Positions 8,117-21,676 are shown, counted from the first letter of the stretch. The stretch is DNA of 64,000 nucleotides from Cyanophora paradoxa (GCA_004431415.1 QPMI01000479.1:116175-180174); one strand, 5' to 3'. The notes: generated by a model not told the origin, from the letters alone. Numbers and translations are program-made.

Positions 8117-11100
8117 TTATGGGATTCCATATGCTGTCCAATGGATTGTGCAAGTAATACTTCGACTTTCAGATAGAGTAGGGGATGCTATGAATGTCAC
8201 ATAAATTGTTGTATAGGTAGATGTGGAGTTTGAGATTCCAATTCTAAAATCTACATCCCCGGGGTTTGTTGCAGGAGTTCCTTCAAGTGTGGCAGTTACA
8301 ACAGGTGTCTTAGTGTAAAAAGCAGGATCCCAATTCAAAACCTGTGCATGCTGTGTTCTCTGACCTGCACTTATAGCACCACTGTAAGCTTGAAATTTTC
8401 CTGACTTAAATCGTCTTTCTATATCATACCAAGTTGGAAGTTGGCTAATTGTATTGGTGGTTCCCGAATTCATTGCATAAAATGCCCTTGCATAAGCATT
8501 TCCTTTGCAGAGCAAGGTTTTATCATAGAAGTTTGCTGAATTGTGGAAGAACCAAGTTTCCTCATTTGTAGGCGATGCAGGGGCTACTATTTGACCTGAT
8601 CCTACATACATAGTATTATTTGCAGTGATTGTATTGGCTGTGAATGGGTCTAAACTTGGGAGATCTGTGATTTCTGATTTAGTATGAGTATGGGCGAAAT
8701 CTGTAATATTTGCCTTTGTGTGAGTATGGGCAAAGTCGGTGATATCTGATTTAGTGTGAGAGTGAGGTCCGACAGTTGTAGAAGCTGTTGGTTTCCCATA
8801 AATGTTATCCCAATGCAAGAAGCCGCTATGTGAGGATACAGTGGGGTTCTTGCTCCAACCTACAAGACCCACAAGATAAATCCTTCCTATTCGCCCTTGA
8901 ACACCCACTTTACTCAGCCCTTCACAATTCACTCCGACATATTGCCTATACTCTACACTTGGGTCACTACCAGGAGAATAAGCATTTACTCTCGAAAGTG
9001 TATAAGAATTCGTTGATGGATAAACTCCCACAACATCGAAGTATCTGCTATTATATTGACACACATAGAAGATATAGCATGTTTTCATTCCGCAGGGACA
9101 GTCCATAACATCTTGTAGCCACTACAATCTTCATCACCAGAAGCCCATGTGTTTGCTCCTGAGTAAGGAGATATAAATGTGAAAAATCTCCAATCGCCTG
9201 TGCGATCTGTTGAAAGACCATTTGTGGCATCAAAGTTGATAGGGGATGTGTATGTTGGTTTATTTATCAGATCATCGTAATTTCCTGTCGTTGCAACAGT
9301 TGCAAGATTAGGTCTATCTGTGATATTTGACCAAGCATGAGTATGGGTTGCAGGAGGGAATGTTAAAGGTTTATCTGTGATATTGTTCCATGCATGACTG
9401 TGAGTTTGAAGTGCAACACCCAATTCGGTTTCATCTATATAATTTTTGCTTTGCAGGTAATCGTCTGTGACCACACCTGAAAGGGTCTCGTTGTGCAGGT
9501 TTTTAGCCGCCATTCTCTGATTGGCTTCAATAGCCCCACCTGATAGCGTTTTAATCCAAGCGATCTCAGCTTTACTGTAATTATCAGTTGGTTGCCCAAC
9601 AAGTGGAATATAATTGAGTTTATCCCGAGTGAAAACTATCTTAGGTCTTGATCCATCCAAGCTGCTTACATCTGTCACATTCACATGGACAGCTGCTGAG
9701 AAGTCTTGATAACCCGCAGGATTGGAGGGAACACCGAACCCATCCTTTGGAATATCGTTTTTGTAATAGCTTGTCACATAGATATTCGGGAAAGTGTCAC
9801 CCGGGTTAACATACGCCATATCTTGCACTCGGAATTGAGGCAAGCTTCGGACAAATAGAGGTCCTGTCATTGCACTGCCCGCATCAGCCCCTTTGAGGTG
9901 AACATAATGCTCATTCAAAATAGTTCTTTCCGCAATATTGCAGGATTTATAAAGGGAAACCCCATATTCACAGGTTCGACCTTTGAGAATTCAGGTTGGT
10001 TATTGATCTCATCCCATGTATGCTCATGGGTTGCAGGTGGGAATATTGAAGGTCTATCTGTGATATTCGACCAAGCATGAGTGTGGTTTTGTATCCATCC
10101 CTGCACCACATTGGATGTTGTGTAGTTTGGAATTATAGCGTTTGAACCTACTATTAAATTTTTAATGTGGACATAGTCAGAAGAAATTCGCAGATTTTCG
10201 GGATAATAAAGCGATTGCGTTTTTGGGAAGCCGTAATAATCCTGAATATAGTATCTCACCCTTTGCTTCTCTTCAAACGTTAATGCTCTATTGAAAATGA
10301 TGTATTCGGCTATATCACCTATGAAATAGTTAACACCCATCCTACTGAAAGTTGAAGGTGGAAGGTAATTTGTTCCTGTAAAGGTTCCTACATCTTGTCC
10401 TCTGATTCCAAAGGTTATGCTGTTTGAAGTTATGGTGGTGTCCCAATAATTAGCTGAATGGGAAGCATAATTGGTGTTCACTCGTGGGGCTGTGTAACCC
10501 ACTCCATTACTTGTGAATGAATACAAACCAAATGATAATGACGATCCATACCCAAACTCTATTTTATGGGTTCCATCAGGAGAACCAAAATCTAAATGAA
10601 CTGTTTGCCAATTTGGTGCAGAGTAGTGACTACCTACATAGAACAGTGTCATGCCCTCTGACCAATCAACGGATACATTATAGTTAATGAATGCCGAGGC
10701 AGTATATCCACCTGACTTTCTTACTACTTTTTGGTTGTTGAATAAAGGATTTGCTACGACAGCACCACTGCTCCCGAAAAATGGGAATGTTATCCCTGAA
10801 ATAAACGGAACAGCTGATGTTGCCCTATTGGGGATGAACTGTGACTGAGGATTTGTATTAACAGGAAGCCCATCCATTCTCATTGTTAAAAGGCATTTCG
10901 GTGTGGTTTTGGCAGGGTCAGTGTTGGAAGTAATGGGTAATAGGGTGGATCATAGTAGACATCGATTTCTGTATTTCCGTCTCCTATTTTCAGCTTTCCC
11001 TTCACATTCAGGTTACATGTAACTGTAAGATTGCTACCAATCCAAGCGGATCCTGTGTTGCTACTGTTTATTGATTTCACTGTTCCATGCACATCCAAAT

Positions 11101-11322
11101 TACTTGTGGTAAGATTGCTTGTTATAATAAGATTTCCATCTATTGTTCCCCTGATTTTGGCAAGTAGTTGTTGAGCCACCCTAATGTAACATTACTACTT
11201 GTGAGAGGAGCCAAGAGTTCGTTTAATGTAGCTGCACTCACCTTCGAGACAAGCCATCCCTGAACAGTATTTGAAGAGGTTAGAGGAGCTATTTGAGCAT
11301 TCACAGTTGCTGTATCAGCCTT
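8117..11322 (-). pseudogene. C-terminal half of copy A's fibre protein, interrupted by copy B
   Basis: The other half lies at 37264-40470, 26 kb away across copy B. Besides the insertion, four homopolymer-length differences break the frame: two C at 9087-9088 (three elsewhere), four C at 9960-9963 (five in B), three G at 10935-10937, and four C near 11151. The four-C state is shared with copy C; the others are unique and could be read errors. Left of about 9241 the sequence matches B; right of about 9832 it matches C. Confidence 0.85.
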
Positions 11323-11328
11323 AGTAGC
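11323..11328. repeat. Target-site duplication of copy B, left
   Basis: AGTAGC immediately precedes ACACATATTG. The identical hexamer follows the right end at 37258-37263, and the fibre reading frame resumes there with AAGCC, as in the uninterrupted gene near 18470. Confidence 0.9.
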
Positions 11329-11423
11329 ACACATATTGAAAAACGAATTTAAATCCCTCGTTCATCTCGATCGCTTCGCGATCTCGATTCACTCTGGATT
11401 TAAATTCGTTTTTCAATATGTGT
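11329..11423. repeat. Terminal hairpin palindrome, left end of B
   Basis: Same 28-39-28 architecture as 4188-4282, with the loop in the same orientation relative to the element end. Confidence 0.85.
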
Positions 11424-12707
11424 TAATTTAACTACTAAAATACATATTTATCGATTAATTTCTTTAACTTTTTATGCAAACTTTGTATAAATTAATGCAA
11501 ACTTTGTATTAAAAATGATAAACGCGTTTAATTTAATGCATATTCACGATTGATTCGATCGATATTATATCGATATATTATGTTCTTTGTCGATTACATA
11601 TATAACTTCGATTGATTAACATTAAACTACTTAAAGAACGATATAATCGCGATTAATTCGCATAAATTCGCATAAATTCGCATAAACTCGATATATCTCT
11701 CTGGTATTGAAGTAGACCACCGCCCATTCTGTATCGAAAAACGCAAAAAGTGTCACAGAGTTGCATCATGTCCAATTAAACAATCGATGGAATTGCGGAT
11801 TTACATTTTTGCACCGAAAAAGTGTCACAGAGTTGCATTATGTCCAATTAAACAATCGATCAGATTGCGGGATTTTCTATTGGAATATATCGGAACTGCA
11901 TCACGTCCAATTAAACAATCGATGGAATTGCGGATTTACATTTTTGCACCGAAAAAGTGTCACAGAGTTGCATGGTCTCCAATTGAACAATCGATTAGAT
12001 TGCATATGTTCTATAAAACAGAATAATTGAGATCAAGTGTGACAGGTAGTATTCAAATGATATTCAGTAAGAGATAGTTTTGTTTTTGAGAAAGTCAGTA
12101 AGAGGGGTGGAATGTCTGTGACGCCTGTGACGGCTGTGACGCCTGTTTTCAGAAGTCTGTCATTTTTGAAAATTTTAAAAAGTTTGAAAGTAGGTGTCAC
12201 AGGCGTCACAGGCGTCACACTCAATTAAATTAGGTGTCACAGCGAAATTGCAGACCATTTCCAGTAAGACAACTTCGCATTTTCGGAAAGGTGGATTAAT
12301 GGATAGTGTTTTGTAGGTGTCAGAGGTGTCACAAGACGGATTTCAGTAAGACAAGAATATATTTTTGAATATCTCAGTAAGAGAAAGAGATTCCATTTTT
12401 AATTGGGTGTGACGCCTGTGACGGCTGTGACGGCTGTTTTAAGAAGTCTGTCATTTTTGAAAATTTTAAAAAGTTTGAAAGTAGGCGTCACAGGCGTCAC
12501 AGGCGTCACAGTCAATTAAAGAGGCGTCACAGTCAATTAAATAGGTGTCACACCCGATTATCTGACCATTTTCAGTAAGACCATCTGAAATTCTGAATTT
12601 CTCAGTGTCAACTAACTCGGAAATCGCAATACTCTATGTTTCTCCGATTTCTCCAACCCTGAAAACACACCTGTTATTCTCTCATCTATCTCATGAGATA
12701 CTCTCGT
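11329..12707 (+). repeat. Left TIR of copy B
   Basis: This 1379-bp repeat is essentially identical to 4188-5566. Its hairpin is at 11329-11423, the tandem units at about 11749-12021, and the iteron modules at about 12114-12221 and 12408-12559. It encodes the last 30 or so codons of the SpeD-like gene. Confidence 0.92.
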
Positions 12708-13013
12708 GGTTTTTCTCTCTGCTTCTAATCCACAACTGAATATATCAATCGCCAACATACCTTCATTTGAGTAACAATGAGCAGTGCAATGGCTCTCATC
12801 CAGCAGAAGAACCATTGCAAAACCAGGAGGAGAAATACCACCATCGAAAATCTCGCAATGCTTGTGAACTACTCGAATACCTTGCTCTTGAATAATAGTT
12901 TGCAAGAACTGCATTAACCACCTGGTTGTTGTCTCCAAGTCCTCCATTCCTACTGCTAATTGGGTTCTGAATTTGTAATCCAGCATCACATGGAAGCCTC
13001 GATGAGTATTCAT
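12612..13013 (-). CDS. speD: SpeD-like S-adenosylmethionine decarboxylase family protein (copy B)
   Basis: The protein is identical to the copy A version at 5471-5872, with the Glu73-Ser74 processing site, His79 and Cys94 intact. Its 3' end lies inside the TIR, up to position 12707. Perfect conservation in both elements and an intact pyruvoyl-forming motif argue for an active enzyme. Confidence 0.72.
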   Translation of the reverse strand: MNTHRGFHVMLDYKFRTQLAVGMEDLETTTRWLMQFLQTIIQEQGIRVVHKHCEIFDGGISPPGFAMVLLLDESHCTAHCYSNEGMLAIDIFSCGLEAERKTTRVSHEIDERITGVFSGLEKSEKHRVLRFPS

Positions 13014-13053
13014 TTATGAATAATTTAGAAAAATTAAAAACGCGAATGGTAGA

Positions 13054-13203
13054 ATGCGAACCATCTTAGCAAGAGTGCTACCTTATGAGTTGGTGGATAT
13101 CATTCTGCTGCACTACCACAAGACCTGTCCCAGCTGCTTTGACACATGCATAATCACAAAGGGAAAATGGGGAAAGATTCTCATTTCTCTCTCAAAGATC
13201 TAA
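13054..13203 (+). CDS. 49-residue conserved small protein (copy B)
   Basis: Identical in sequence and placement to 5913-6062: divergent from the SpeD-like gene with a 40-nt gap, and convergent with the zinc-ribbon gene. Confidence 0.5.
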   Translation: MRTILARVLPYELVDIILLHYHKTCPSCFDTCIITKGKWGKILISLSKI

Positions 13204-13471
13204 TCGAAATATAATACTACTGGTTTATCATCTATCACGATTCCTGATGTCGTCTTTTTTCTATATGCATGAGAGGATTTCTTGTTGCATTCTCTGCATC
13301 CACTTCCCTTACATGATTAAATGGGTAGGTTTGCAGGATCTTGTTGCATTTAAGGCATCTAACAGAGACCTTCTCTTGTGCTTTCTTATAGACTGTCTCA
13401 CTATAATCGAATTTAGCATCACCATGAACCATCATTGCAGATTCTATGAATTTCTTTGTTTTATCATCCAT
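13200..13471 (-). pseudogene. Zinc-ribbon protein of DUF723-like type (copy B), frameshifted
   Basis: The gene equals 6059-6331 except for three C at 13306-13308 instead of four (6165-6168). This loses the frame just before the second cysteine pair, so the zinc ribbon would be incomplete. A one-base homopolymer difference in otherwise identical sequence may be a read error. Confidence 0.6.
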
Positions 13472-13498
13472 CCCTCTCTCTATATATACCTGAGATTT

Positions 13499-14328
13499 CT
13501 ATGGAGCAGTATCCTGTCCGAAAATGGGGAAGTAGCGATTTGTGCCGTAATATTCTGCATATGTATTCTGTTTTGCAATAGCATCGGTTCTCTCAGCATA
13601 GAGAATGCATTTGTAGATACCAAACCTGGTGGCTCTCACCAAGAACTGGTAATCTTCAAGACCGAAATTCACTCCATGATAAGCAATTCCGAAATTGTCA
13701 TATGGCGTGATCACAACTGCAATATTTGGGGTTCCACCCTCTACTTGACAGACAGCATAAACATCTGGTGGGATATCGACAACCACCTTGTAGTGGTCAC
13801 CAATCTCAACAAGAGAATCAACTACTGATGTCTGCTCATTCACAACAATTGGGAAGATCTTGATAATATATGGTGCATTCATACTGGGGACATAGGTGCG
13901 AATTCTGGTGTTGGGATCAATGGGATTGGGTTGATCATTTACGAAAAGAGGCGCACCAACAGCTCCACCAATCCGAAGACCATCACCAATATATGCTCCC
14001 CCGTTTTGCAGTTAATAGCTCCCGACCGAGATTCAAAAGAATAAGTAGAAAGAGGATCACCATAACTGTCTGGGTCTCCATAGTGGGCAGAAAAGTTTGC
14101 ATTTGTGACAAGGAGTTTCGTTGTCTTAACTATACCATTATTTTTATCACACCTGAGTTCTTGCAATCTCAGTTTGTGGGTGGAACCAAATGTATTCATT
14201 GTGGGTTGCACTTCTGTGGATTGGAGACCTTCTACATCATCAAAGGTAGCATGCTGCAAAACGTGATTTGCAGGTGCTGCTAATGAGAGTTGGGGTGTAA
14301 TAATTCGTTCTGGTATTGGGGCAGCCAT
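13499..14328 (-). pseudogene. 276-residue structural-type protein (copy B), frameshifted
   Basis: This matches 6359-7189. A five-C run at 13998-14002 (six in copy A) splits it into an N-terminal piece of about 110 residues and a C-terminal piece from 13882 downward. Copy C shares the five-C state, so this may be genuine, with six C in A the odd one out, or the run may simply be hard to sequence. Confidence 0.6.
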
Positions 14329-14351
14329 TTTACATTAAAGTGATATATAAT

Positions 14352-15205
14352 TTATGGGGTTGGGTCATCAATCACATCTGGTTCCTGGTAAAACCCTGTT
14401 GTGAAGATATCTGCAACGTTTACCCTCGAAGTGCCGAAACAGCTGCTATATCTGTCCTCAGTCCCATAATCATAGTATTGTAAACTCCAACCTCAGTTAC
14501 AAACAAATCATAGGTAAATGTCAAATTGTTATAAACACAATATCCTCGACCGAAATGGTTTGATGCTTGAACAAAGAATAGGTAATTATGACCTGTTTGA
14601 TTGTTGTTTGCTCTGCACATAGATAGCATTGCTGTGGGAAGCGGAATATTTCTTCTTACTCGATCAGTTCCTGTTATAATAACCAATTCCGAATTTTCAA
14701 GAGTGACAGAGGAAGCAACATAGAAATGTAGAAAAGGTTGCTGTGCAACTGGTGTATAGAAACGTATTCGTTGGGGATTCTCTACATTTTGTTCAAGAGT
14801 ATCTGGGACATCATTATACGAAATGGAGGATGAGAGTTGACCTGACACTCTGCAACCTCCCCCAATAAATGCTCCTCCTGATCTCACAGTAACAGCAGCA
14901 GTATTCTTGTCGAAATCTAGGGCTTTCAGGGCAACACTGTAAGCATCAGGACCTCCATTTGTAGGCTGGAAGAAGTTAGCATTGGTGACAAGAAGTCGAG
15001 TTGTTTTAACCACACCAGAATTCTTATCAGCTCTCAGCTCTTTTACTCGAATAATCGAATTTTTATCAAAGGAGTTACCATTGGAATTGGGTCTCTCTGT
15101 GGATTCTAAACCACGAACCTCATCATTTACTTCATGCTGGCGAAAATGCATTGCAGGGGATCCAAGGGAATATATAGGCAGTTGAACTCGATTATATTCA
15201 CCCAT
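14352..15205 (-). pseudogene. 284-residue structural-type protein (copy B), frameshifted near its C-terminus
   Basis: This matches 7213-8067 nearly base for base, but three C at 14423-14425 instead of four shift the frame about 24 codons before the end. The first 260 residues are intact. Confidence 0.6.
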
Positions 15206-15254
15206 TGCTTCTTTTACTAAGAAGGAAAGAAAAATAATGCGAAATATGCATTTA

Positions 15255-18200
15255 TTATGGGATTCCATATGCTGTCCAATGGATTGTGCAAGTAATACTT
15301 CGACTTTCAGATAGAGTAGGGGATGCTATGAATGTCACATAAATTGTTGTATAGGTAGATGTGGAGTTTGAGATTCCAATTCTAAAATCTACATCCCCGG
15401 GGTTTGTTGCAGGAGTTCCTTCAAGTGTGGCAGTTACAACAGGTGTCTTAGTGTAAAAAGCAGGATCCCAATTCAAAACCTGTGCATGCTGTGTTCTCTG
15501 ACCTGCACTTATAGCACCACTGTAAGCTTGAAATTTTCCTGACTTAAATCGTCTTTCTATATCATACCAAGTTGGAAGTTGGCTAATTGTATTGGTGGTT
15601 CCCGAATTCATTGCATAAAATGCCCTTGCATAAGCATTTCCTTTGCAGAGCAAGGTTTTATCATAGAAGTTTGCTGAATTGTGGAAGAACCAAGTTTCCT
15701 CATTTGTAGGCGATGCAGGGGCTACTATTTGACCTGATCCTACATACATAGTATTATTTGCAGTGATTGTATTGGCTGTGAATGGGTCTAAACTTGGGAG
15801 ATCTGTGATTTCTGATTTAGTATGAGTATGGGCGAAATCTGTAATATTTGCCTTTGTGTGAGTATGGGCAAAGTCGGTGATATCTGATTTAGTGTGAGAG
15901 TGAGGTCCGACAGTTGTAGAAGCTGTTGGTTTCCCATAAATGTTATCCCAATGCAAGAAGCCGCTATGTGAGGATACAGTGGGGTTCTTGCTCCAACCTA
16001 CAAGACCCACAAGATAAATCCTTCCTATTCGCCCTTGAACACCCACTTTACTCAGCCCTTCACAATTCACTCCGACATATTGCCTATACTCTACACTTGG
16101 GTCACTACCAGGAGAATAAGCATTTACTCTCGAAAGTGTATAAGAATTCGTTGATGGATAAACTCCCACAACATCGAAGTATCTGCTATTATATTGACAC
16201 ACATAGAAGATATAGCATGTTTTCATTCCCGCAGGGACAGTCCATAACATCTTGTAGCCACTACAATCTTCATCACCAGAAGCCCATGTGTTTGCTCCTG
16301 AGTAAGGAGATATAAATGTGAAAAATCTCCAATCGCCTGTGCGATCTGTTGAAAGACCATTTGTGGCATCAAAGTTGATAGGGGATGTGTATGTTGGTTT
16401 ATTTATCAGATCATCGTAATTTCCTGTCGTTGCAACAGTTGCAAGATTAGGTCTATCTGTGATATTTGACCAAGCATGAGTATGGGTTGCAGGAGGGAAT
16501 GTTAAAGGTTTATCTGTGATATTGTTCCATGCATGACTGTGAGTTTGAAGTGCAACACCCAATTCGGTTTCATCTATATAATTTTTGCTTTGCAGGTAAT
16601 CGTCTGTGACCACACCTGAAAGGGTCTCGTTGTGCAGGTTTTTAGCCGCCATTCTCTGATTGGCTTCAATAGCCCCACCTGATAGCGTTTTAATCCAAGC
16701 GATCTCAGCTTTACTGTAATTATCAGTTGGTTGCCCAACAAGTGGAATATAATTGAGTTTATCCCGAGTGAAAACTATCTTAGGTCTTGATCCATCCAAG
16801 CTGCTTACATCTGTCACATTCACATGGACAGCTGCTGAGAAGTCTTGATAACCCGCAGGATTGGAGGGAACACCGAACCCATCCTTTGGAATATCGTTTT
16901 TGTAATAGCTTGTCACATAGATATTCGGGAAAGTGTCACCCGGGTTAACATACGCCATATCTTGCACTCGAAATTGAGGCAAGCTTCGGACAAATAGAGG
17001 TCCTGTCATTGCACTGCCCGCATCAGCCCCTTTGAGGTGAACATAATGCTCATTCAAAATAGTTCTTTCCGCAATATTGCAGGATTTATAAAGGGAAACC
17101 CCCATATTCACAGGTTCGACCTTTGAGAATTCAGGTTGGTTATTGATCTCATCCCATGTATGCTCATGGGTTGTAGGTGGGAATATTGAAGGTCTATCTG
17201 TGATATTCGACCAAGCATGAGTGTGGTTTTGTATCCATCCCTGCACCACATTGGATGTTGTGTAGTTTGGAATTATAGCGTTTGAACCTACTATTAAATT
17301 TTTAATGTGGACATAGTCAGAAGAAATTCGCAGATTTTCGGGATAATAAAGCGATTGCGTTTTTGGGAAGCCGTAATAATCCTGAATATAGTATCTCACC
17401 CTTTGCTTCTCTTCAAACGTTAATGCTCTATTGAAAATGATGTATTCGGCTATATCACCTATGAAATAGTTAACACCCATCCTACTGAAAGTTGAAGGTG
17501 GAAGGTAATTTGTTCCTGTAAAGGTTCCTACATCTTGTCCTCTGATTCCAAAGGTTATGCTGTTTGAAGTTATGGTGGTGTCCCAATAATTGGCTGAATG
17601 GGAAGCATAATTGGTGTTCACTCGTGGGGCTGTGTAACCCACTCCATTACTTGTGAATGAATACAAACCAAATGATAATGACGATCCATACCCAAACTCT
17701 ATTTTATGGGTTCCATCAGGAGAACCAAAATCTAAATGAACTGTTTGCCAATTTGGTGCAGAGTAGTGACTACCTACATAGAACAGTGTCATGCCCTCTG
17801 ACCAATCAACGGATACATTATAGTTAATGAATGCCGAGGCAGTATATCCACCTGACTTTCTTACTACTTTTTGGTTGTTGAATAAAGGATTTGCTACGAC
17901 AGCACCACTGCTCCCGAAAAATGGGAATGTTATCCCTGAAATAAACGGAACAGCTGATGTTGCCCTATTGGGGATGAACTGTGACTGAGGATTTGTATTA
18001 ACAGGAAGCCCATCCATTCTCATTGTTAAAAGGCATTTCGGTGTGGTTTTGGCAGGGTCAGTGTTGGAAGTAATGGGGTAATAGGGTGGATCATAGTAGA
18101 CATCGATTTCTGTATTTCCGTCTCCTATTTTCAGCTTTCCCTTCACATTCAGGTTACATGTAACTGTAAGATTGCTACCAATCCAAGCGGATCCTGTGTT

Positions 18201-21200
18201 GCTACTGTTTATTGATTTCACTGTTCCATGCACATCCAAATTACTTGTGGTAAGATTGCTTGTTATAATAAGATTTCCATCTATTGTTCCCCCTGATTTT
18301 GGCAAGTAGTTGTTGAGCCACCCTAATGTAACATTACTACTTGTGAGAGGAGCCAAGAGTTCGTTTAATGTAGCTGCACTCACCTTCGAGACAAGCCATC
18401 CCTGAACAGTATTTGAAGAGGTTAGAGGAGCTATTTGAGCATTCACAGTTGCTGTATCAGCCTTAGTAGCAAGCCATCCCTGAACTGTGTTAGAAGAGGT
18501 TAGAGGAGCTATCTGAGCATTCACAGTCGCTGTATCAGCCTTTGGAGCCAACCAACCCTGCACCACATTGGACGTAGTGTAGTTTGGAATGGTAGCGTTT
18601 GAACTAACTATTATGTTCTCAATGTGAACATAATCAGCAGCGATTCGTAGATTGTCAGGATAATACAGTGATTGCGTTTTTGGAAAACCGTAATAATCCT
18701 GAATATAATATCTCACCCTTTGCTTCTCCTCAAATGACAAGGCTCTGTTGAAAATGATGTATTCGGCTACATCACCTATGAAATAATCGACTCCCATTCG
18801 ATTGAAAGTGGAAGGGGGAAGGTAATTTGTTCCTGTAAATGTTCCTACATCTTGTCCCCCAATACCAAAGGTTATAGCATTAGAAGTTATGGTGGTGTCC
18901 CAATAATTGGCTGAGTGTGAGGCATAGTTAGTATTAACTCGTGGAGCTGGGTAACTCACCCCATTACTCGTAAATGAATACAAGCCAAATGATAAAGATG
19001 ACCCATACCCAAATGCTATTTTATGGGTTCCATCAGGAGAACCAAAATCTAAATGAATTGTTTGCCAATTTGTTAATGAATAGTGACTGCCTACATAGAA
19101 CAGTGTCATGCCCTCTGACCAATCAACAGTCACAGAGTAGTTTATGAATGCCGCCGCAGTATACCCACCTGACTTTCTTACCACTTTTCGGTTGTTCAAT
19201 GCAGCATTAGCTGCAACAGTTCCACTACTTCCCCAAAATGGGAAAGTAATCCCTGAAATAAATGGCACAGCTGCTGTCGCTCTATTGGGGATGAACTGAT
19301 TGTAAGGATTTGTGTTAACAGGAAGCCCATCCATTCTCATTGTATAGAGGCATTTCGAAATGGTTGTAGCAGGGTCAGTGTTGGAATTAATTGGGTAGTA
19401 GGGTGTGTCATATGTCACATTCAATAGAGTTCCATAGGTTCCTAATTCGAAGTTGCTGGATACTTTCAGACTGCCTGCAATGGTGACATTATTACTTGTA
19501 TAAATGTTACTTGTGTAAAGGTTGCTTGTGTAAATATTACTATTAACTGTCAGGTTTCCTGTGATTGTCCCACCCACCAGAGGAAGATACTTGGATAATT
19601 CGGCTGCAAGTTCATTTTTAGTTACATAATTTGCGAGCATAGCAAGGGTGACTATATTCACAAGAACAACAGCAGTAAGGTAATCCTCTGTGACTACTCT
19701 CGAAATGCTCTCATTGTGTATGTTTTTTGCTGCCATCCTCTGATTGGCTTCCAGAACCCCACCATAATCTGTTTTAATCCATGCAAGCTCTGCCCTTCCA
19801 TAATTATCATTTGCAGTTCCCACTATGGGAATGTAGGAATACTTATCTCGACTGAAAACTATCATTGGTCTTGATCCATCCAGACTGCTCACATCTGCAA
19901 CATGAACCTGTATAGCTGCATTGTAATTTTGGTAGGTTGCTGGGTCTGTTGGAACTCTAAAAGTATCTGTGGGTATGTCAACCTCCATGTAGCTTGACAC
20001 AAAGATATTTGGTATGGTTGCTCCTGGTTCTGGTGGTGGATTATAAGAGCCTGGTAATGTTCTAATATGCAATGGTCCTATCATAGCTGAGTTTGCAAGT
20101 GTCCCTTCCACATGAACATAGTGGTGATTCAAAAAGATCCTTTCAGGGACATTGCAAGTCTGGTAAAGAGAAACTCCCAGAGTAGCAAGAGGCTCTACTT
20201 TTGCGAATTCTGGTTGGTCATTGATCTCATCCCAGGTGTGTTCATGGTTGCTTGCTGCAAACTTATCTGGTATCCCATCCAGATCACCCCAATCATGCCT
20301 GTGATCCTCTGGTGGGTATTTGTCTGGTTTACCCAAGATCTCATCCCAGTCATGGTTGTGATCCTCTGGTGGATATATCGCTGGTTTATTGTTAATCTGC
20401 TCCCAATCTGGAAAGAACTCCCAAATCTCTGGGCGAAATCCATCTGGTAATAATTCTTCATGGGGTTCATATGGTTGCTCATAATCAACAACTGGTGGTT
20501 CGAGACCATCTGCTAAATATTCCTCATGGGGTTCATAATTCTGCTCATACTCATACTCTTGTGGATCTAAACCATCTGGTAAATACTCTTCCTCATTGGG
20601 ATCATATTGATCATATTCATACTCTTGTGGGTCGAAACCATCAGGTAGGTATTCCTCCTCATCTGGAACGAATTGGTATTCGTCAAGCTCCAAAATATCA
20701 ATTTCAGGAGGTAAATATTGCTCATCAATTTGCTTTCTTGGTTCAATTATCGGTTTATTTCGAACCTGCTCCCAACTCACAATGTGTTGACCAAAAGGAA
20801 CTGTCTCATCTGCTGTGTATTCTCTTCCTGGTTGCTTTTTGGGTGTTAAATCTGGTGGATCCCATGGTAGTGGGAAGGGAACTGGGACAGGTCCATAATA
20901 CTCAAAGATCTCTCTTATGGTCTTCTCACTTACAAGTTTCTCTCCATTTGCATAGACATTGCTTCCATGGATATTTCGCCATTGTCTGGTTCTAATACCA
21001 AGATCTTTGGTGTTTGTCACCAAAGGTAAAAGGTGCCTATCCATTTCGACAAGGTCTGGGTGTAAATGAACTGTTACTGGTTGAGTGGGGCTACTGTTGA
21101 CAGTGATAGACGCCTTATTCTTTGCTGTATCACCAGGTAGTTGGAAACCGAATTGCGCATTAGAAGCCGAATTCGCCACAATATCTCGTGGATAAACATT

Positions 21201-21676
21201 GTTAGTGAACTCGATTTTGTTGGTTTCTCCATGGGGGCTATCTGTAATATTTCGGGAATTTGTGCAATTGCATTTGATCCTTCATTATAGATTCTCAAAC
21301 CACTCTGATGCCCACCCTTCTCATTTTGAACATTGAATATTAACCTACCACTATCGAATCGAGTTGGAATATCTGGATGGGTTCCACTGGTTTTCAGTTT
21401 TCTTGGTCTGCTCCTGGTTGCTTTAATCTGGGCTACTTGATTCGATTTCACATTCCCCATGCTGAAAGCAACACTCACATCCTCCTTTTCGGGATCCATT
21501 TCGTTTATTGAAAGTGCATGCTCTCTTGGGTGAGTCTTTGAGGGTTCATCTGCACTGTGATCAATTGAGATTGACCCTCTGGCTGTCAAGTTATCGAAAT
21601 TCACATGTTTGTTATCTGCCTTCCCTCTTCCTGATGAGGGAATGGTTTGAAGGTTTGCTGGGTAATTGAAACTCAT
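15255..21676 (-). CDS. Giant modular fibre protein, about 2140 residues (copy B)
   Basis: The Met at 21676 starts an N-terminal region in one frame; five G at 21233-21237 (six in copy A, 40026-40031) shift it, and the remaining 1974 codons run open to 15255. Rough modules by residue: N-terminal anchor 1-320; four acidic Glu-Glu-(x)-Leu-(x)-Asp-Gly-type repeats of about 22 residues, 330-425; His-x-His-x-Trp/Asp-Trp repeats with Asn/Asp-Lys-Pro ends, 425-485; two LamG/concanavalin-like domains ending in Tyr-Tyr-Gly-Phe-Pro-Lys-Thr, about 790-1000 and 1230-1440; Thr-Ser-Asn-rich shaft repeats between them; three His-Thr-His-Thr repeats, 1922-1955; and a C-terminal H-type-lectin-like domain, 2049-2139. 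Phage tail fibres use such His-x-His modules, so a trimeric host-attachment fibre is likely. The gene is divergent from the patatin gene. Confidence 0.8.

Noticed and set aside
1-13920. Whole left side as a pure assembly duplication
   Set aside because: Copy C has its own substitutions and a 363-bp deletion, and the middle unit is a clean two-parent mosaic; simple duplicate contigs would not show this, though misassembly is not excluded.
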